A DNA stretch of 64,000 nucleotides from Homarus americanus (GCF_018991925.1 NW_024748870.1:2459030-2523029), one strand, 5' to 3'. Positions 11,690 to 24,272 are shown, counted from the first letter of the stretch. A program made the numbers and translations. Notes: a model not told the origin generated them from the letters alone.

Positions 11690-13089
11690 TCACTAGCCAA
11701 CATCAACTAGCCTAACCTAAACTAACCCTACCTCACCACCTATCCTAGAGTGAGTCGTCCACCTACACGGAAAATAAAAGCGTAACCCCGTAGGCAGTCT
11801 TCAGTACAGAGGGTCAGTTAGTTTGTTTGTTTGTGTGTGTTTGTTTGTGTGTGTTTGTTTGTGTTTGATTATGTTTGTTTTAGTTTGTGTTTGTTTGTAT
11901 TCCATATATAGGTAATGGTGTCTGGCTGGTGGGCAATTTACCTGGGACATTGTCAAGCTGCTGGCTGTGTGTGTGTGTGTGTGTTCTTCTATTCCTTTTC
12001 CCTCTCCTTCACCTTCCCATCTCTCTCGGCTCTCCTCCCTGATGCCACCACACTCCTCACCCTGATTCCTTAGTTCAGTGGCAGGTATCAATGACCAAAC
12101 CATATTTACTCACCAAATTGGAGGCGTTCTGATGATGATGGTGTAGTGATGGTGATGGTGGAGTGATGGTGGAGGAGAGGAATGGTGGAGGACGTGGTCA
12201 ATACTAAGGATATTCCACTCCTCCAACAACAACAACCACCACCATCACCAAACCCAACCACCACACACCACAAAACCACAACCAACAACCAAATAACACG
12301 TATCAGCCTACAACCTCACAATTTTCACAGCTACACTGTACACACAAGCGCCTTCAGTCTTGCGTCTAACACATTATAACAAGGCCATTACGTCAAAGGG
12401 TCATTAATAGGACCTCCTGACCTCTAGACTGATCCTTTAACCTCTCAAAAGGACTTTCTGGCTTCTAGATGGCACCTTTAAACCCTCAAAGGACTTTCAG
12501 GCCTCTAGATGGCACCCTAAACCCTCAAGCGACTCTAACCTAAACAAACGACCTCTAACCTATACAAATTATACACCTTAACCTCTCAAGCGAACCTCCC
12601 GACCAATAATCTCCCAGAGGTCACCAAGAGCCCTAAAACCTCTCAAAGGTGTTTTTCGTCTTAAAAGTTCCTCTGTGTTTTTAGGCACATCACACCTCAT
12701 ACTGAAAAAACCCTAAATTTGCTCCTATTTGGTTCCTATTTGGCTCTATTTGGCCCTATTTGGCTCCTATTTGGTTCCTATTTGGTTCCTATTTGTCTAT
12801 TTGCCTCTCCTGAAGGTGTAAGAAATGTCTCTACCAATAAAAGGTCCCCACCCCATATAGGCATGTCCTCCCGTTTACAATTACAAATGTTCCAAATAAT
12901 CTGGTTGTATATTTTGTCCTCCCAAAGGGACCTGGAAATTTTTCTCCCCATCTCCCCATATTCTGTCGTCGTCGTTCCATTCTCCTCCTCTTCCTCCTCT
13001 GCCTCTTCTCACGTCTCTAGTCCGGTGTAGAATATTTCAACACGAGAACTTTTTGAAAACCTGAGCCTTCCAGAGAAAGTTGGGCAACG

Positions 13090-13157
<68 letters not shown>

Positions 13158-13525
13158 TCTTATGTACCCTTTAACCTGTTGTATTTTCTCCCATTATCTC
13201 TTTATCCTTTACCACCTCTCTATCTCCCATGTTCCCTATCCTTCCTCTTTTCTCCTCCCATGTACCTACACTGTGCTCTTAACAGGAAGCCATTCACCAG
13301 AGACTAAGTGGCTGCCCTGCTCTAACCAAAGTAATGTGTGTGTGTGTCTGTGTGTGTGTATGTGTGTGTGTGTATGTATGTGTTTGTTTGCCTGCTTTGT
13401 CCTCCTGCCCCTCCCTCCCCAACTCCCACCTCCCTCTCCCCTCCTCCTCCCCAACTTCCCCCCCCACCTTGACAGTTTACTCTCGCCTCTGTAAAAAAAT
13501 AATAGTTTGTTTTTATTGGTTTTTG
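11690..13525. other. Intronic, no gene recognised; minor repeats
   Basis: TTTG/TGTG tract at 11820-11895, a GTGATGGTG tract at about 12130-12170, degenerate CTCCTATTTGGTTCCTATTT phrases at 12719-12800, (GA)n at 13092-13153, and GT at 13336-13385. CCTCTCAAAGGAC-like phrases recur at 12420-12660. Confidence 0.75.
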
Positions 13526-13860
13526 TATCACCTGAAAATTAGACACCTAAGCTAATCTAACCTAACCTAACCCAATCTAACCTAACTTAACCTAACCTAA
13601 CCTCACCACACCACCACCAGCCACATCCATCATTACCACTACTACCACACCACACTCCCACACTACACCACCACCCACCCACAGCACCACACTCCCACCC
13701 TCGAACCACATCCCTACCACACCCTCCCACAGTACCACACCACACCCCTACCACACTACTACACGACCACACCACCACCCTCCCAGTACTACCACACACC
13801 ACCACCACACTCGAAACACATCCCTACCACACCCTCCCACAGCACCACACCCTACCACAC
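13526..13860. repeat. Inverted-repeat arm, CCTAA tract and CCACACC-rich minisatellite
   Basis: TATCACCTGAAAATTAGACACC (13526) is a left arm of the telomere-core element. It runs into CCTAA units to 13604, then ACCACACCCTCCCACAGC-type repeats. No right arm is visible. Confidence 0.75.
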
Positions 13861-13969
13861 CAGAGGCTCCACCCGCAAGCTATCAGCCGGTCGTTTGTGG
13901 CAGAGGCTGGGAACTGGTCACTAAAATGGACTCACTGTGTGGTACTGCTAACGGATTCTAATTCACCGT

Positions 13970-16210
13970 GAAAGCGTTGATTGTGGCGTTGATTGAGGCG
14001 TTGAAGCGTTGAAAGTGTTGTTGAAGCGTTGATAGTGTTGTTGAAGCGTTGAATTAGTGTTGTTGAAGCGTTGATAGTGTTGTTGAAGCGTTGATAGTGT
14101 TGTTGAAGCGTTGATAGTGTTGTTGAAGCGTTGAATTAGTGTTGTTGAAGCGTTGATAGTGTTGTTGAAGCGTTGATAGTGTTGTTGAAGCGTTGATAGT
14201 GTTATTGAAGCGTTGATAGTGTTGTTGAAGCGTTGATAGTGTTGTTGAAGCGTTGATAGTGTTGTTGAAGCGTTGATAGTGTTGTTGAAGCGTTGATAGT
14301 GTTGTTGAAGCGTTGATAGTGTTGGTGAAGCGTTGATAGTGTTGTTGAAGCGTTGATAGTGTTGTTGAAGCGTTGATAGTGTTGTTGAAGCGTTGATAGT
14401 GTTGTTGAAGCGTTGATAGTGTTGTTGAAGCGTTGATAGTGTTGTTGAAGCGTTGATAGTGTTGTTGAAGCGTTAATAGTGCTGTTGGAAGCGTTGATAG
14501 CGTTGTTGAAGCGTTGATAGTGTTGTTAGAAGCGTTGATAGTGTTGTTGAAGCGTTGATAGTGTTGTTAGCGTTGATAGTGTTAAGGAAGCGTTGATAGC
14601 GTTGTTGAAGTTGCCGATAGTTTTACGGTAAGCGCTGATAGTGTTGTTGAAGCTGCCGATAGTGTTGTTGAAGTTGCCGATAGCGTTGTTGAAGCCGCTG
14701 ATAGTGTTGTTGAAGCGTTGATAGTGTTGTTGAAGCGTTGATAGTGTTGTTGAAGCGTTGATAGTGTTATTGAAGCGTTGATAGTGTTGTTGAAGCGTTG
14801 ATAGTGTTGTTGAAGCGTTGATAGTGTTGTTGAAGCGTTGATAGTGTTGTTGAAGCGTTGATAGTGTTGTTGAAGCGTTGATAGTGTTGGTGAAGCGTTG
14901 ATAGTGTTGTTGAAGCGTTGATAGTGTTGTTGAAGCGTTGATAGTGTTGTTGAAGCGTTGATAGTGTTGTTGAAGCGTTGATAGTGTTGTTGAAGCGTTG
15001 ATAGTGTTGTTGAAGCGTTGATAGTGTTGTAGAAGCGTTGATAGTGTTGTTGAAGCGTTGATAGTGTTGTTGAAGCGTTGATAGTGTTGTTGAAGCGTTG
15101 ATAGTGTTGTTGAAGTGTTGTTGAAGCGTTGAATTAGTGTTGTTGAAGCGTTGATAGTGTTGTTGAAGCGTTGATAGTGTTGTTGAAGTTGATAGTGTTG
15201 TTGAAGCGTTGATAGTGTTGTTGAATTGTTGAATTAGTGTTGTTGAAGCGTTGATAGTGTTGTTGAAGCGTTGATAGTGTTGTTGAAGCGTTGATAGTGT
15301 TGTTGAAGTTGAATTAGTGTTGTTGGAAGCGTTGATAGTGTTGTTGAAGCGTTGAATTAGTGTTGTTGAAGCGTTGATAGTGTTGTTGAGAAGCGATAGT
15401 GTTGTTGAAGCGTTGATGAGTGTTGTTGAAGCGTTGATAGTGTTGTTGGCGTTGATAGTGTGTTGTTGAACGTTGATAGTGTTGTTGAAGCTGAAAGTGT
15501 TGTTGGCGTTGATAGTGTTATTGACGTTGATAGTGTTGTTGAAGCGTTGATAGTGTTGTTGAAGCGTTGATAGTGTTGTTGAAGCGTTGATAGTGTTGTT
15601 GAAGCGTTGATAGTGTTATTGAAGCGTTGTTGAAAGTGTTGTTGATAGTGTTGTTGGCGTTGATAGTGTTGGTGAAGCGTTAATAGTGTTGTTGAAGCGT
15701 TGATAGTGTTGTTGAAGCGTTGATAGTGTTGTTGAAGCGTTGATAGTGTTGTTGAAGCGTTGAAAGTGTTGTTGAAGCGTTGATAGTGCTATTGAAGCGT
15801 TGATAGTGTTGTTGAAGCGTTGATAGTGTTATTGAAGCGTTGATAGTGTTGTTGATGCGTTGATAGTGTTGTTGCTGATAGTGTTGTTGAAGCGTTGAAA
15901 GTGTTGTTGAAGCGTTGATAGTGTTGTTGAAGCGTTTATAGTGTTGGTGAAGCGTTAATAGTGTTGTTGAAGCGTTGATAGTGTTGTTGAAGCGTTTATA
16001 GTGTTGGTGAAGCGTTAAGTAGTGTTGTTTTGATAGTGTTGTTGAAGCGTTTATAGTGTTGATGAAGCGTTAATAGTGTTGTTGAAGCGTTGATAGTGTT
16101 GTTGAAGCGTTGATAGTGTTTGAAGCGTTGATATTGTTGAAGCGTTGATAGTGTTGTTGAAGCGTTGATAGTGTTGTTGAAGCGTTGATAGTGTTGTTGA
16201 AGCGTTGACT
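13970..16210. repeat. 2.2-kb minisatellite, unit GTTGTTGAAGCGTTGATAGT
   Basis: About 110 copies of a 20-bp unit. Long homogeneous blocks (14141-14470 and about 14700-15110) alternate with disordered stretches. Two rare variants, GTTATTGAAG and GTTGGTGAAG, occur 120 bp apart at 14201/14321 and again at 14766/14886, showing an internal block duplication with a 565-bp offset. Confidence 0.97.
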
Positions 16211-16289
16211 GCAGTTCTGTTGATTTTGGCGTTAAATAACCTAATCCAGCGATACCACACCTGACACCACAGCCTCTACTTCTGTCACC

Positions 16290-16543
16290 ACCTCCCAGGA
16301 AGGAGAGGGGGGAGGGGGGAGGGAAGGAATAGAGGGTAGGAAGGAAGGAGGGGGGAGGGAAGGAGGGAAAGAAGGGAGGGTAGGGGGAGGGAAGGAAGGA
16401 GGAGTGGAGGAGGGTAGGAGGGAAGGAAGGGTAGAGGGAAAGAAGGGAGGTAGGAGGGAGGGTGATGCTCTTAGTCTGGGTTGGTTATTGAATCTAAAGG
16501 AAAATATTTTCTCGACCTCAGCCCAATGATGGTGTGTGTGTGT

Positions 16544-16600
<57 letters not shown>

Positions 16601-16835
16601 TCAGTCTGATGGTCCACTTGTCCCATTCCACTTTATCCAAATGCACCACACCTCTCAACACTTCTCCTCCTCCAACATGGCTCCTCCAACATCCCTCCAT
16701 CCTCCTCCCTCCAACATCGCCCCTCCAACATGGCTCCCCTCCAACATGGCCCTCCCTCCAACATCCCTCCATCCTCACCCTCCCCTTCAACATCCCTCCA
16801 TCCCTCACCCCACCCCTCCAACACCACCAGAACGC
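16290..16835. repeat. Purine tract, (GT)n and CCAACATCCCTCCAT repeats
   Basis: GGAAGGAGGG-type sequence at 16298-16465, GT at 16531-16600, and CTCCAACATGGCCCTC-type imperfect repeats at 16670-16825. Confidence 0.9.
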
Positions 16836-18039
16836 CCGGGCTGAGGAAAGACTGGGGGAAGGCTAGGGAAAGACTGGGGGAGGCAGGCTAGGGGAGGAGG
16901 GCTGGGACAACTCACCTTTAAGAGCATTAATTAAGAGACATGGGATCAGTACCTGCACCAGCCCACCCCCCATCCCCTCCCATCACTGTACATACATAAC
17001 AACACGATCAGCTTAATTATTACATATATTCTTTCCTTGTTTCTCTCTTACGTAACGACCCAAACGCTATACTGCAACTAACAAGCATCTGATGACTTTG
17101 TTATGATTGGTTGAATTGCCGCATCATTTCTTGGGTATAATTGCGTTGATTGGTTGGCAGACGAACGCGGGAATGACAAATACAGGTCTTTAGTATTTCA
17201 TCTATTCTATTTATATGATGATGTTTTATGAGATATTAACTTTTCTATGTTGATCTCTGATAATTTTCGCAGTTGGGGAAGCAGAAATTATCCTGTGAAA
17301 CTCTCTGGTGACGTAAATATCATTAAAAAGAACGAGAAAAATTACAAAAATCTCACCGTGGTGGGTTATTTGCGATGATGAGCTTAGGCATCTTGTTTGT
17401 GTTTTCTTTATAATAATGTTATCGGAGCGTTTCACGAGCTAATTATTTACTTCACCATAAAATATAAACCTTATTGCCTCATTTACAAGACGAATTTGTT
17501 CATTAACTTCAGCTAACTAGAATTGTATTATATTAAGTGTAAGGCACCTGTCACCTGGCCTTTTGATCTGACGCCCTCACCTGTGTAGCGATCATGTGTG
17601 AACCTCAGGTAAAGCGCACATTGTCACTCCCTCGCCTGATGGGAACACTGGCAGCCTCTCCACGCCTCTCTCTTTGATACTTGACGTTAATGAGTTCACT
17701 TTGTTTGTGTTGGGTGTGTGTACAGTACCTGGCCTGTACACACCCTGGTTTATGTCTCGTGTACTGCATTAAACTTCCACACAGGTTTTCTTCTTCTTTC
17801 CTACCTGAGAATTTTGTGGGTTGATGTAGAGGTTTATGCCTTCCCTGGCCTCGCCTGGCTCACACGACACTCAGTGAACAGTTTACGAGTCGACCTTCGT
17901 GTCAGACGCCTCCGACACTGAACTACATCTAGACACACACACACACTGGCTGAGGAGGCTACCCACACCCTTTCTTGTTGGATATTAAGGTACAAATTGA
18001 GCTTTTAGTACGAGATGACAACACTGTGTTCATGTTACC
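16836..18039. other. Low-copy intronic sequence, no gene recognised
   Basis: One of the few stretches in the large intron without tandem repetition. I see no exon with both splice signals and no RNA gene. Confidence 0.6.
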
Positions 18040-18047
18040 AATATAAG

Positions 18048-18049
<2 letters not shown>

Positions 18050-18119
<70 letters not shown>

Positions 18120-18426
18120 GATGCCTCTCGTGATCGAGGATGGCCCAATAAGGGCCACTAGGCGTGAATTTGTTTAAGGTGTAAGCTGTCGCCAACCAAC
18201 AACCACCCCCTAAGTTAACGGTTGCATGACCCAGTGTCAAGGAATAGTCCGAGAAGACCGGACAACTCGCCAACCGCACTGGCTAACCATTACCCAGATA
18301 CGATCCACAAGTCGATTAACATCCAGGTCCCCAATTACTGCTAGGTAGACAGAGGCAAATGGCGTAAAAACTTGCCCATAGTTTCACCCTGCCCGAGGAT
18401 CGAACCCGGGTCCTCCTCTCGCCATT
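18050..18426 (-). mobile_element. tRNA-derived SINE, family A, copy 1 (5'-truncated)
   Basis: On the minus strand it begins GGCGAGAGG followed by a B-box GGGTTCGATCC, continues through a body shared with 35392-35735, and ends in a long (ATT)n tail (18050-18117 on this strand as AAT units). An exact 10-bp direct repeat AATATAAGAT flanks it at 18040-18049 and 18427-18436, a target-site duplication expected from LINE-mediated retroposition. The A-box half of the tRNA head is missing. Confidence 0.9.
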
Positions 18427-18553
18427 AATATAAGATAAAGACGATGTAACTCTCACACATCACCAGGGAGTCGAAAATAGACACAGAACACCTTTCAACT
18501 TGAGGTGGGTCATGGACTAACACAATATACCTTCCCTGTCTTGGCTATATATT

Positions 18554-18659
18554 CCATGCTAATCTGTATACAGGTGTTGCCTACATACATGCTGAACCCA
18601 TTATGAATTTGTATGTCGATTTTACTGAATACCTATCCATCTATCTATCTATCTATCTG

Positions 18660-18690
<31 letters not shown>

Positions 18691-18716
18691 GTCTGTCTGT
18701 CTGTCTGTCTGTCTGT
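18554..18716 (+). mobile_element. Retroposon 3' end with (CTAT)n/(CTGT)n tail, copy 1
   Basis: CATGCTAATCTGTATACAGG and CATACATGCTGAACCCATTA, through GATTTTACTGAATA, end in CTAT and then CTGT repeats. It is clearly related to 56873-56967, which also ends in ATCT repeats. Probably the 3' end of a LINE or SINE. No reverse-transcriptase frame is adjacent. Confidence 0.7.
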
Positions 18717-19265
18717 TTACGTCGTCTTGCCCAAACAGTGTCCTTCGTAACTGATTATTACACCACACCTGAAGTTTATATCGGCGTTGCCAGGTGTGTG
18801 TTGTGTCTGAGCAGATGTGTTATGACTCAGCAGGTGTGTGTGTAGCAGTATGTGTCAGTGTGAGAGGTGAGGGGGTGTGGGGGAGGGTGGGGGAGAGGGG
18901 TGGAGGAGGGGGAAGGGAGGGAGAGAGGGTGTAGCTACCTATGTTAAGAGAGATAGTGAAGTGTATAGAGAAACCACACCTTATATACCAGAGTAAATAA
19001 ATAAGTAAATACGTGTAATGAGGTGACATAAGGGTGTGACACAAAGGAAATACGCGTTATGAGAGTCTGTGTGTGTGAGTCAGGTGACATGAGGGTTTGT
19101 GTGTGTGTGGGCCCAGGGTGACATGATGGTCTCTGTGTGGGGTGGTGGCGCATCAGGCCCTGCTGTCATCTTGGGTCTTGTGTGGGGTGAGGGTCCGGCC
19201 GGCCCTTAGCCCTGTTACACTGTACACACAGCAAGTATTGGGTTACCTTATTCTGTCTTCTCTTT
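18717..19265. other. Intronic, no gene recognised
   Basis: G-rich GGGGGAGGG tract at 18870-18930 and imperfect GTGTGTGAGTCAGGTGACAT phrases at 19070-19125. Confidence 0.6.
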
Positions 19266-19831
19266 CAGGTCCCGTCTCCCTCTCTACCAGGTCCCGTCTC
19301 CTCTCTACAGGTCCTGTCTCCTCCTACAGGTCTGTCTCCCCTCTCCTGAGGTCCTGTCTCATCTCTACCAGGTCCTGTCTCCCTCTCTACAGGTCCTGTC
19401 TCCTCTCTACAGGTCCTGTCTCCTCTCTCAGGTCCTGTCTCCTCTCTACCAGGTCCGTCTCCTCTACAGGTCCTGTCTCCTCTCTACCAGGTCCCGTCTC
19501 TCTACAGGTCCGTCCCTCTCTACAGGTCTGTCTCCTCTCTACCAGGTCCTGTCTCCTCTCTACCAGGTCCCGTCTCCTCTCTACCAGGTCCTGTCTCCTC
19601 TCTACCAGGTCCCGTCTCCTCTCTACCAGGTCCTGTCTCCTCTCTACCAGGTCCCGTCTCCTCTCTACCAGGTCCTGTCTCCTCTCTACCAGGTCCTGTC
19701 TCCTCTCTACCAGGTCCTGTCTCCTCTCTACCAGGTCCTGTCTCCTCTCTACCAGGTCCCGTCTCCTCTCTACCAGGTCCTGTCTCCTCTCTACCAGGTC
19801 CTGTCTCCTCTCTACCAGGTCCTGTCTCCTC
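19266..19831 (+). repeat. 21-bp minisatellite, unit GTCTCCTCTCTACCAGGTCC + T
   Basis: About 27 copies. Because 21 is a multiple of three, both strands show long open frames with a 7-residue repeat (RSCLLST on plus); these are not genes. Each unit contains a pyrimidine tract followed by CAG|GT, a strong splice-acceptor-like pattern. Confidence 0.97.
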
Positions 19832-20199
19832 TCCTTCACCTCAGGTTTAATCATTGATGCCGAAACTCCATTTATGGGGTAATTACTTTGGCAGTATTGA
19901 TACGTAGTCATAAGACAGGTGTGGTGGTGATGGTGTAGGTGTGGTGGTGATGGTGTGGTGGTGATGGTGTGGTGAAACTATACCAAAACATATATTGAAG
20001 GTGAACTACAAGTATGACGAAGACAGAAAAAATAATCCCACAGATGTATTGACGCAGATGTTTTTGTTGAGCAAAGTTGTAACAGGTGTTGACAGGTTGT
20101 CCTACACTACCCAAACTTTGCCTCAATGTCCCATCTGCCTGCAGGACCAGCCGGCCGGAGATGTCCACTAGCTTCTTCACTTACAAACTTCCAAGGCTG

Positions 20200-20200
<1 letters not shown>

Positions 20201-20280
<80 letters not shown>
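20201..20280. repeat. (TG)n microsatellite
   Basis: About 39 TG units. Confidence 0.98.
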
Positions 20281-20308
20281 GTCGACACTTAATAATATTT
20301 TTGTTTTA

Positions 20309-20520
20309 CCCCCTGAAAGAATTAGCCTCCCCAGCTTATATCACCTGAAGATTAAACACCCTAACGTTTATATAACCTAACCTAATTTAACCTAACCTAA
20401 CCTAACCTAACCCAACCTAACCTAACCTAACCTAACCTAATCTAACCTAACCCAACCTAACCTAACCTAACCTAATCTAACCTAACCCAACCCAACCTAA
20501 CCTAATCTAATCTTAATAAT
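20309..20520. mobile_element. Telomere-core inverted-repeat element, left arm plus CCTAA core
   Basis: The full left arm (CCCTGAAAGAATTAGCC, CCAGCTTATATCACCTGAAG, ATTAAACACCCTAAC) runs into about 150 bp of CCTAA units with CCCAA/TCTAA variants. The right arm is lost. Confidence 0.75.
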
Positions 20521-20708
20521 CATGTAAAATTTTGGAGAGTCTGAACTGAGTATTACCATCATTAATAACGGAGACGGTTCAAATTTCCATTGAGACATAA
20601 ATACAGATTACGTTACCAACTTACCGTAACGCACTGGAACGCTACTGTATAAACCTGACAATAATAACTTAACCTAAAACAATTATATAAAGTAACACTA
20701 TTTGGGAT

Positions 20709-20750
<42 letters not shown>

Positions 20751-21539
20751 GTGTGTGTGTGCGTGTGTGTAAGTGTAAAGGGGGTGGAGCTACGAGGGCC
20801 GAGTGAATTTTTATTTTATTTTTTATGCGAGCCGAGTTTAATATATCTAGTTAATGTTGTAACCCGGATTTTCAGTGTTAGAATATTTTGTTTTTACCGC
20901 GTATTTTGAAAGTTATTCTGATGGCGTGTTTTTTAACCTGTATGAAATAGTAATAAAAATTTGGACAGAAGATTTTAATATTTATCCAGATGTAATTTGA
21001 TTTTTAACTTCGATTTAATATAATGATGGAGAGCTGCCATTGCAATCACCCCTTCCCCTCCCCCGTCACCCATATCTCTTCATCTCTCTCTCCTCTACTT
21101 TATTCTTCTCTTCTCCTCTTAATCCTTTCCTTCGTCCTCATTCTCCCTCTTCCTGTTGTTTCTTCTCTTTCCTCTTCCTTTCTCCTATCTTCCTCCTCTT
21201 CCTCTTCACCTCCCTCCTCCTATTTTACTTCTCCCACTTCCTCTTCTTCACCTTCCTCCTTCTCCTCTTCTCCCTCCTCCTCTTCTCCCCCCTCCTCCCT
21301 TTCACCTTCCTCTTCCTTCCTCCTCTCTCCTCCTCCCTCCTAGCTTCCACCTCCTCTTCTCCCTTCTCCCTCCTCCTCTTCTCCCTCCTCCTCTTCTCCC
21401 CCTTCCTCTTCCCCTTTCCTCTTCCTTCCTCCTCTTTCCCACACACACAAACATGGGAAGCCAAAATTGCTCTCGACAGGTAAAATAAACTCCTCCCTCC
21501 ACTCTGACCCAGGTAGGAAAGTGGCCTGACTCTCCTGGT
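20521..21539. repeat. (GT)n at 20713-20772 and pyrimidine tract at 21040-21440
   Basis: TCCTCCTCTTC-type sequence of about 400 bp with almost no purines on this strand. No gene is recognised. Confidence 0.85.
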
Positions 21540-22255
21540 GACGCAGTGGTGATAATTGCTGCTGATGGTGATAATGGTGACAGTGGTGAGATTTCCTGGT
21601 CATGGTGAGTGGTGAGGTGATGGTGATAATGGTGACAGTGGTGAGATTTGCTGGTGAGTGGTGAGGTGATGGTGATAATGGTGACAGTGGTGAGATTTCC
21701 TGGTCATGGTGAGTGGTGAGGTGATGGTGATAATGGTGACAGTGGTGAGATTTGCTGGTGAGTGGTGAGGTGCTGGTGATAATGGTGACAGTGGTGAGAT
21801 TTCCTGGTCATGGTGAGTGGTGAGGTGATGGGTGATAATGGTGACAGTGGTGGATTTGCTGGTGAGTGGTGAGGTGCTGGTGATATGGTGACAGTGGTGA
21901 GATTTCCTGGTCATGGTGGTGGTGGTGATGGTGATATGGTGACAATGGTGAGATTTTGCTGGTGAGTGGTGAGGTGCTGTGGTGATGTGGGTGACAGTGG
22001 TGATAATTGCTGCTGATGGTGATAATGGTGACAGTGGTGAGATTTCCTGGTCATGGTGAGTGGTGAGGTGATGGTGATGATGGTGACAGTGGTGAGATTT
22101 GCTGGTGAGTGGTGAGGTGCTGGTGATAATGGTGACAGTGGTGAGATTTCCTGGGTCATGGTGAGTGGTGAGGTGATGGTGATAATGGTGACAGTGGTGA
22201 GATTTGCTGGTGAGTGGTGAGGTGATGGTGATAATGGTGAACTCGTGTGGTGATG
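21540..22255. repeat. Minisatellite with alternating units of about 49 and 55 bp
   Basis: All units contain GGTGATAATGGTGACAGTGG and TGAGATTT. Alternate units differ in the next segment: CCTGGTCATGGTGAGTGG versus GCTGGTGAGTGG. About 13 units are present, giving a higher-order repeat of about 104 bp. Confidence 0.93.
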
Positions 22256-22454
22256 TTTGATGGTGATAGTGGTGATTAAATAGGGTTTCGATGCCTATTG
22301 GTGGTGGTAATAGTGGTGACAGCTGTGATGGTGATAATGGTAGTCAAGAGTAGTGGTGGTTGTTGGTGGTTGTGATGGTTAGTTGTGGTAATGATCAGCT
22401 GTCATGGTGATAATTGCTGTTGCTACTGTCGTGGTCCCTGTTATGTTGTTGTGA

Positions 22455-23345
22455 TTGTTGTGGGGGGTTGTTATTGGTGTGATTGTTGTTGTGGGGTTGT
22501 TATTGTTATGATTGTTGTTGTGGGGTTGTTATTGGTGTGATTGTTGTTGTGGGGTTGTTATTGTTTGTGATTGTTGTTGTGGGGTTGTTGTTGTTGTGAT
22601 TGTTGTTGTGGGGGTTGTTATTGTTGTGATTGTTGTTGTGGGGGTTTGTTATTGGTGTGATTGTTGTTGTGGGGTTGTTGTTATTTGTGATTGTTGTTGT
22701 GGGGTTGTTATTGTTGTGATTGTTGTTGTAGGGGTTGTTATTGGTGTGATTGTTGTTGTTGTGGGGAGGGTTGTTATTGTTGTGATTGTTGTGGGGGTTG
22801 TTATTGTTGTGATTGTTGTTGTGGGGGTTGTTGTTGTTGTGATTGTTGTTGTGGGGTTGTTATTGGTGTGATTGTTTGTGGGGTTGTTATTGTTGTGATT
22901 GTTGTTGTAGGTTGTTATTGTTGTGATTGTTGTTGTAGGGGGTTGTTATTGTTGTGATTGTTGTTGTGGGGGTTGTTATTGTTGTGATTGTTGTTGTGTG
23001 TGGGGTTGTTATTGATGTGATTGTTGTTGTGGGGGTTGTTATTGTTGTGATTGTTGTTGTGAGGGGTTGACCTTGTTTGTGATTGTTGTTGTGTGGGGTT
23101 GTTATTGATGTGTGATTGTTGTTGTGGGGGTTGTTATTGGTGTGATTGTTGTTGTGGGGGTTGTTATTATTTGTGATTGTTGTTGTGGGGGTTGTTATTG
23201 TTGTGATTGTTGTTGTGGGGTTGTTATTGTTTGTGATGACGTTGTTTGTGGAAGTTGTTATTGTTGTGATTGTTGTTGTGGGGGGTTGTTATTGTTGTGA
23301 TTGTTGTTGTGGGGTTGTTATTGTTGTGATTGTTGTTGCTGTGGT
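22455..23345. repeat. 30-bp minisatellite, unit GTTGTTATTGTTGTGATTGT + TGTTGTGGGG
   Basis: About 29 copies with length changes in the G-run and occasional GGTGTG or TTTGTG variants. A 12-bp GTAGGTGGTGTT repeat follows at 23443-23513. Confidence 0.95.
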
Positions 23346-23617
23346 TGTTATTGTTGTTTTGGGGATTGTTATTATTGCTGGAGTTGTTTTAATTGTCGCT
23401 GTGGTTGGCTTTGTTGTTGCTATTGCTGCCGGGATTGTTGTAGATGTAGGTGGTGTTGTAGGTGGTGTTGTAGGTGGTGTTGTAGGTGGTGTTGTAGGTG
23501 GTGTTGTAGGTGCCGGCCGTGGAGAAGGGTACATCTATCACCTTCACCTTGACACCTTAATTTCGTCGGTGTAAAAACGTCCCTTCGTTAACTTCCTGCC
23601 GGGGAAATTGGACCAAT

Positions 23618-23644
23618 GTCGTGTGTGTATGTATGTATGTGTGT

Positions 23645-23697
<53 letters not shown>
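23618..23697. repeat. (GT)n microsatellite
   Basis: GT tract with early TATG interruptions. Confidence 0.97.
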
Positions 23698-23754
23698 AGG
23701 GGCCAAAGGTGTGATCTGGCTGTAATTACTGCCTCCTACTGACTCACCTATTGC

Positions 23755-24272
23755 TGTTTCCCCTACTGCTGCTGCTGTTTCCACTACTGCTGCTGCTGCC
23801 TCCCTACTGCTACTGCTGCCTCCCCTACTGCTACTACTACTCCCACTTATGCTGCTCCTGCTGCTGCTGGCAGACACACCCCAGCTGCTGGCATCTCTTG
23901 GCTGCTGCTCTGCTGGCTGCTGTGAACCTGCTGCTGCTGGCATCTGCTGGCAACGGAACCTGCTGGCAGCAGCAGCATCTGCTGGCAGCAGACACTCTTG
24001 CTGGCTGTCTGCTGGCAGCATCCTGCTCAGCTGCTGGCAGCATCTCTTAGCTGCTGGCATCTCTTGCTGCAGCAGCATCCTGCTTGGCTGCCAGCAGCAT
24101 CCCTGCTGCTGCTGTGGCATCACTGCTGGCTGCTTGGCATCTATGGCTGCTGGCATCACAACAACAGCAACGGCATCTCTACTGCTACTGCTGCCTCCCT
24201 ACTGCTACTGCTGCCTCCCCTACTGCTACTGCTGCCTCCCCTACCTGCTTCTGCTGCCTCCCCTACTGCCTC
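23755..24272. repeat. CTG-rich triplet array
   Basis: CTGCTGCTGCCTCCCCTACTG units flank a central region of CTGCTGGCAGCA and GCATCTCTTGCTG phrases. Frames on both strands are open over 100-200 codons (Leu/Ala/Cys or Gln/Ser rich). I see no splice signals or conserved motif supporting a gene. Confidence 0.9.

Noticed and set aside
19142..19911. Plus-strand 246-codon and minus-strand 174-codon frames with a 7-residue repeat.
   Set aside because: They follow the 21-bp minisatellite and are open on both strands. There is no conserved flank or supporting splice structure.
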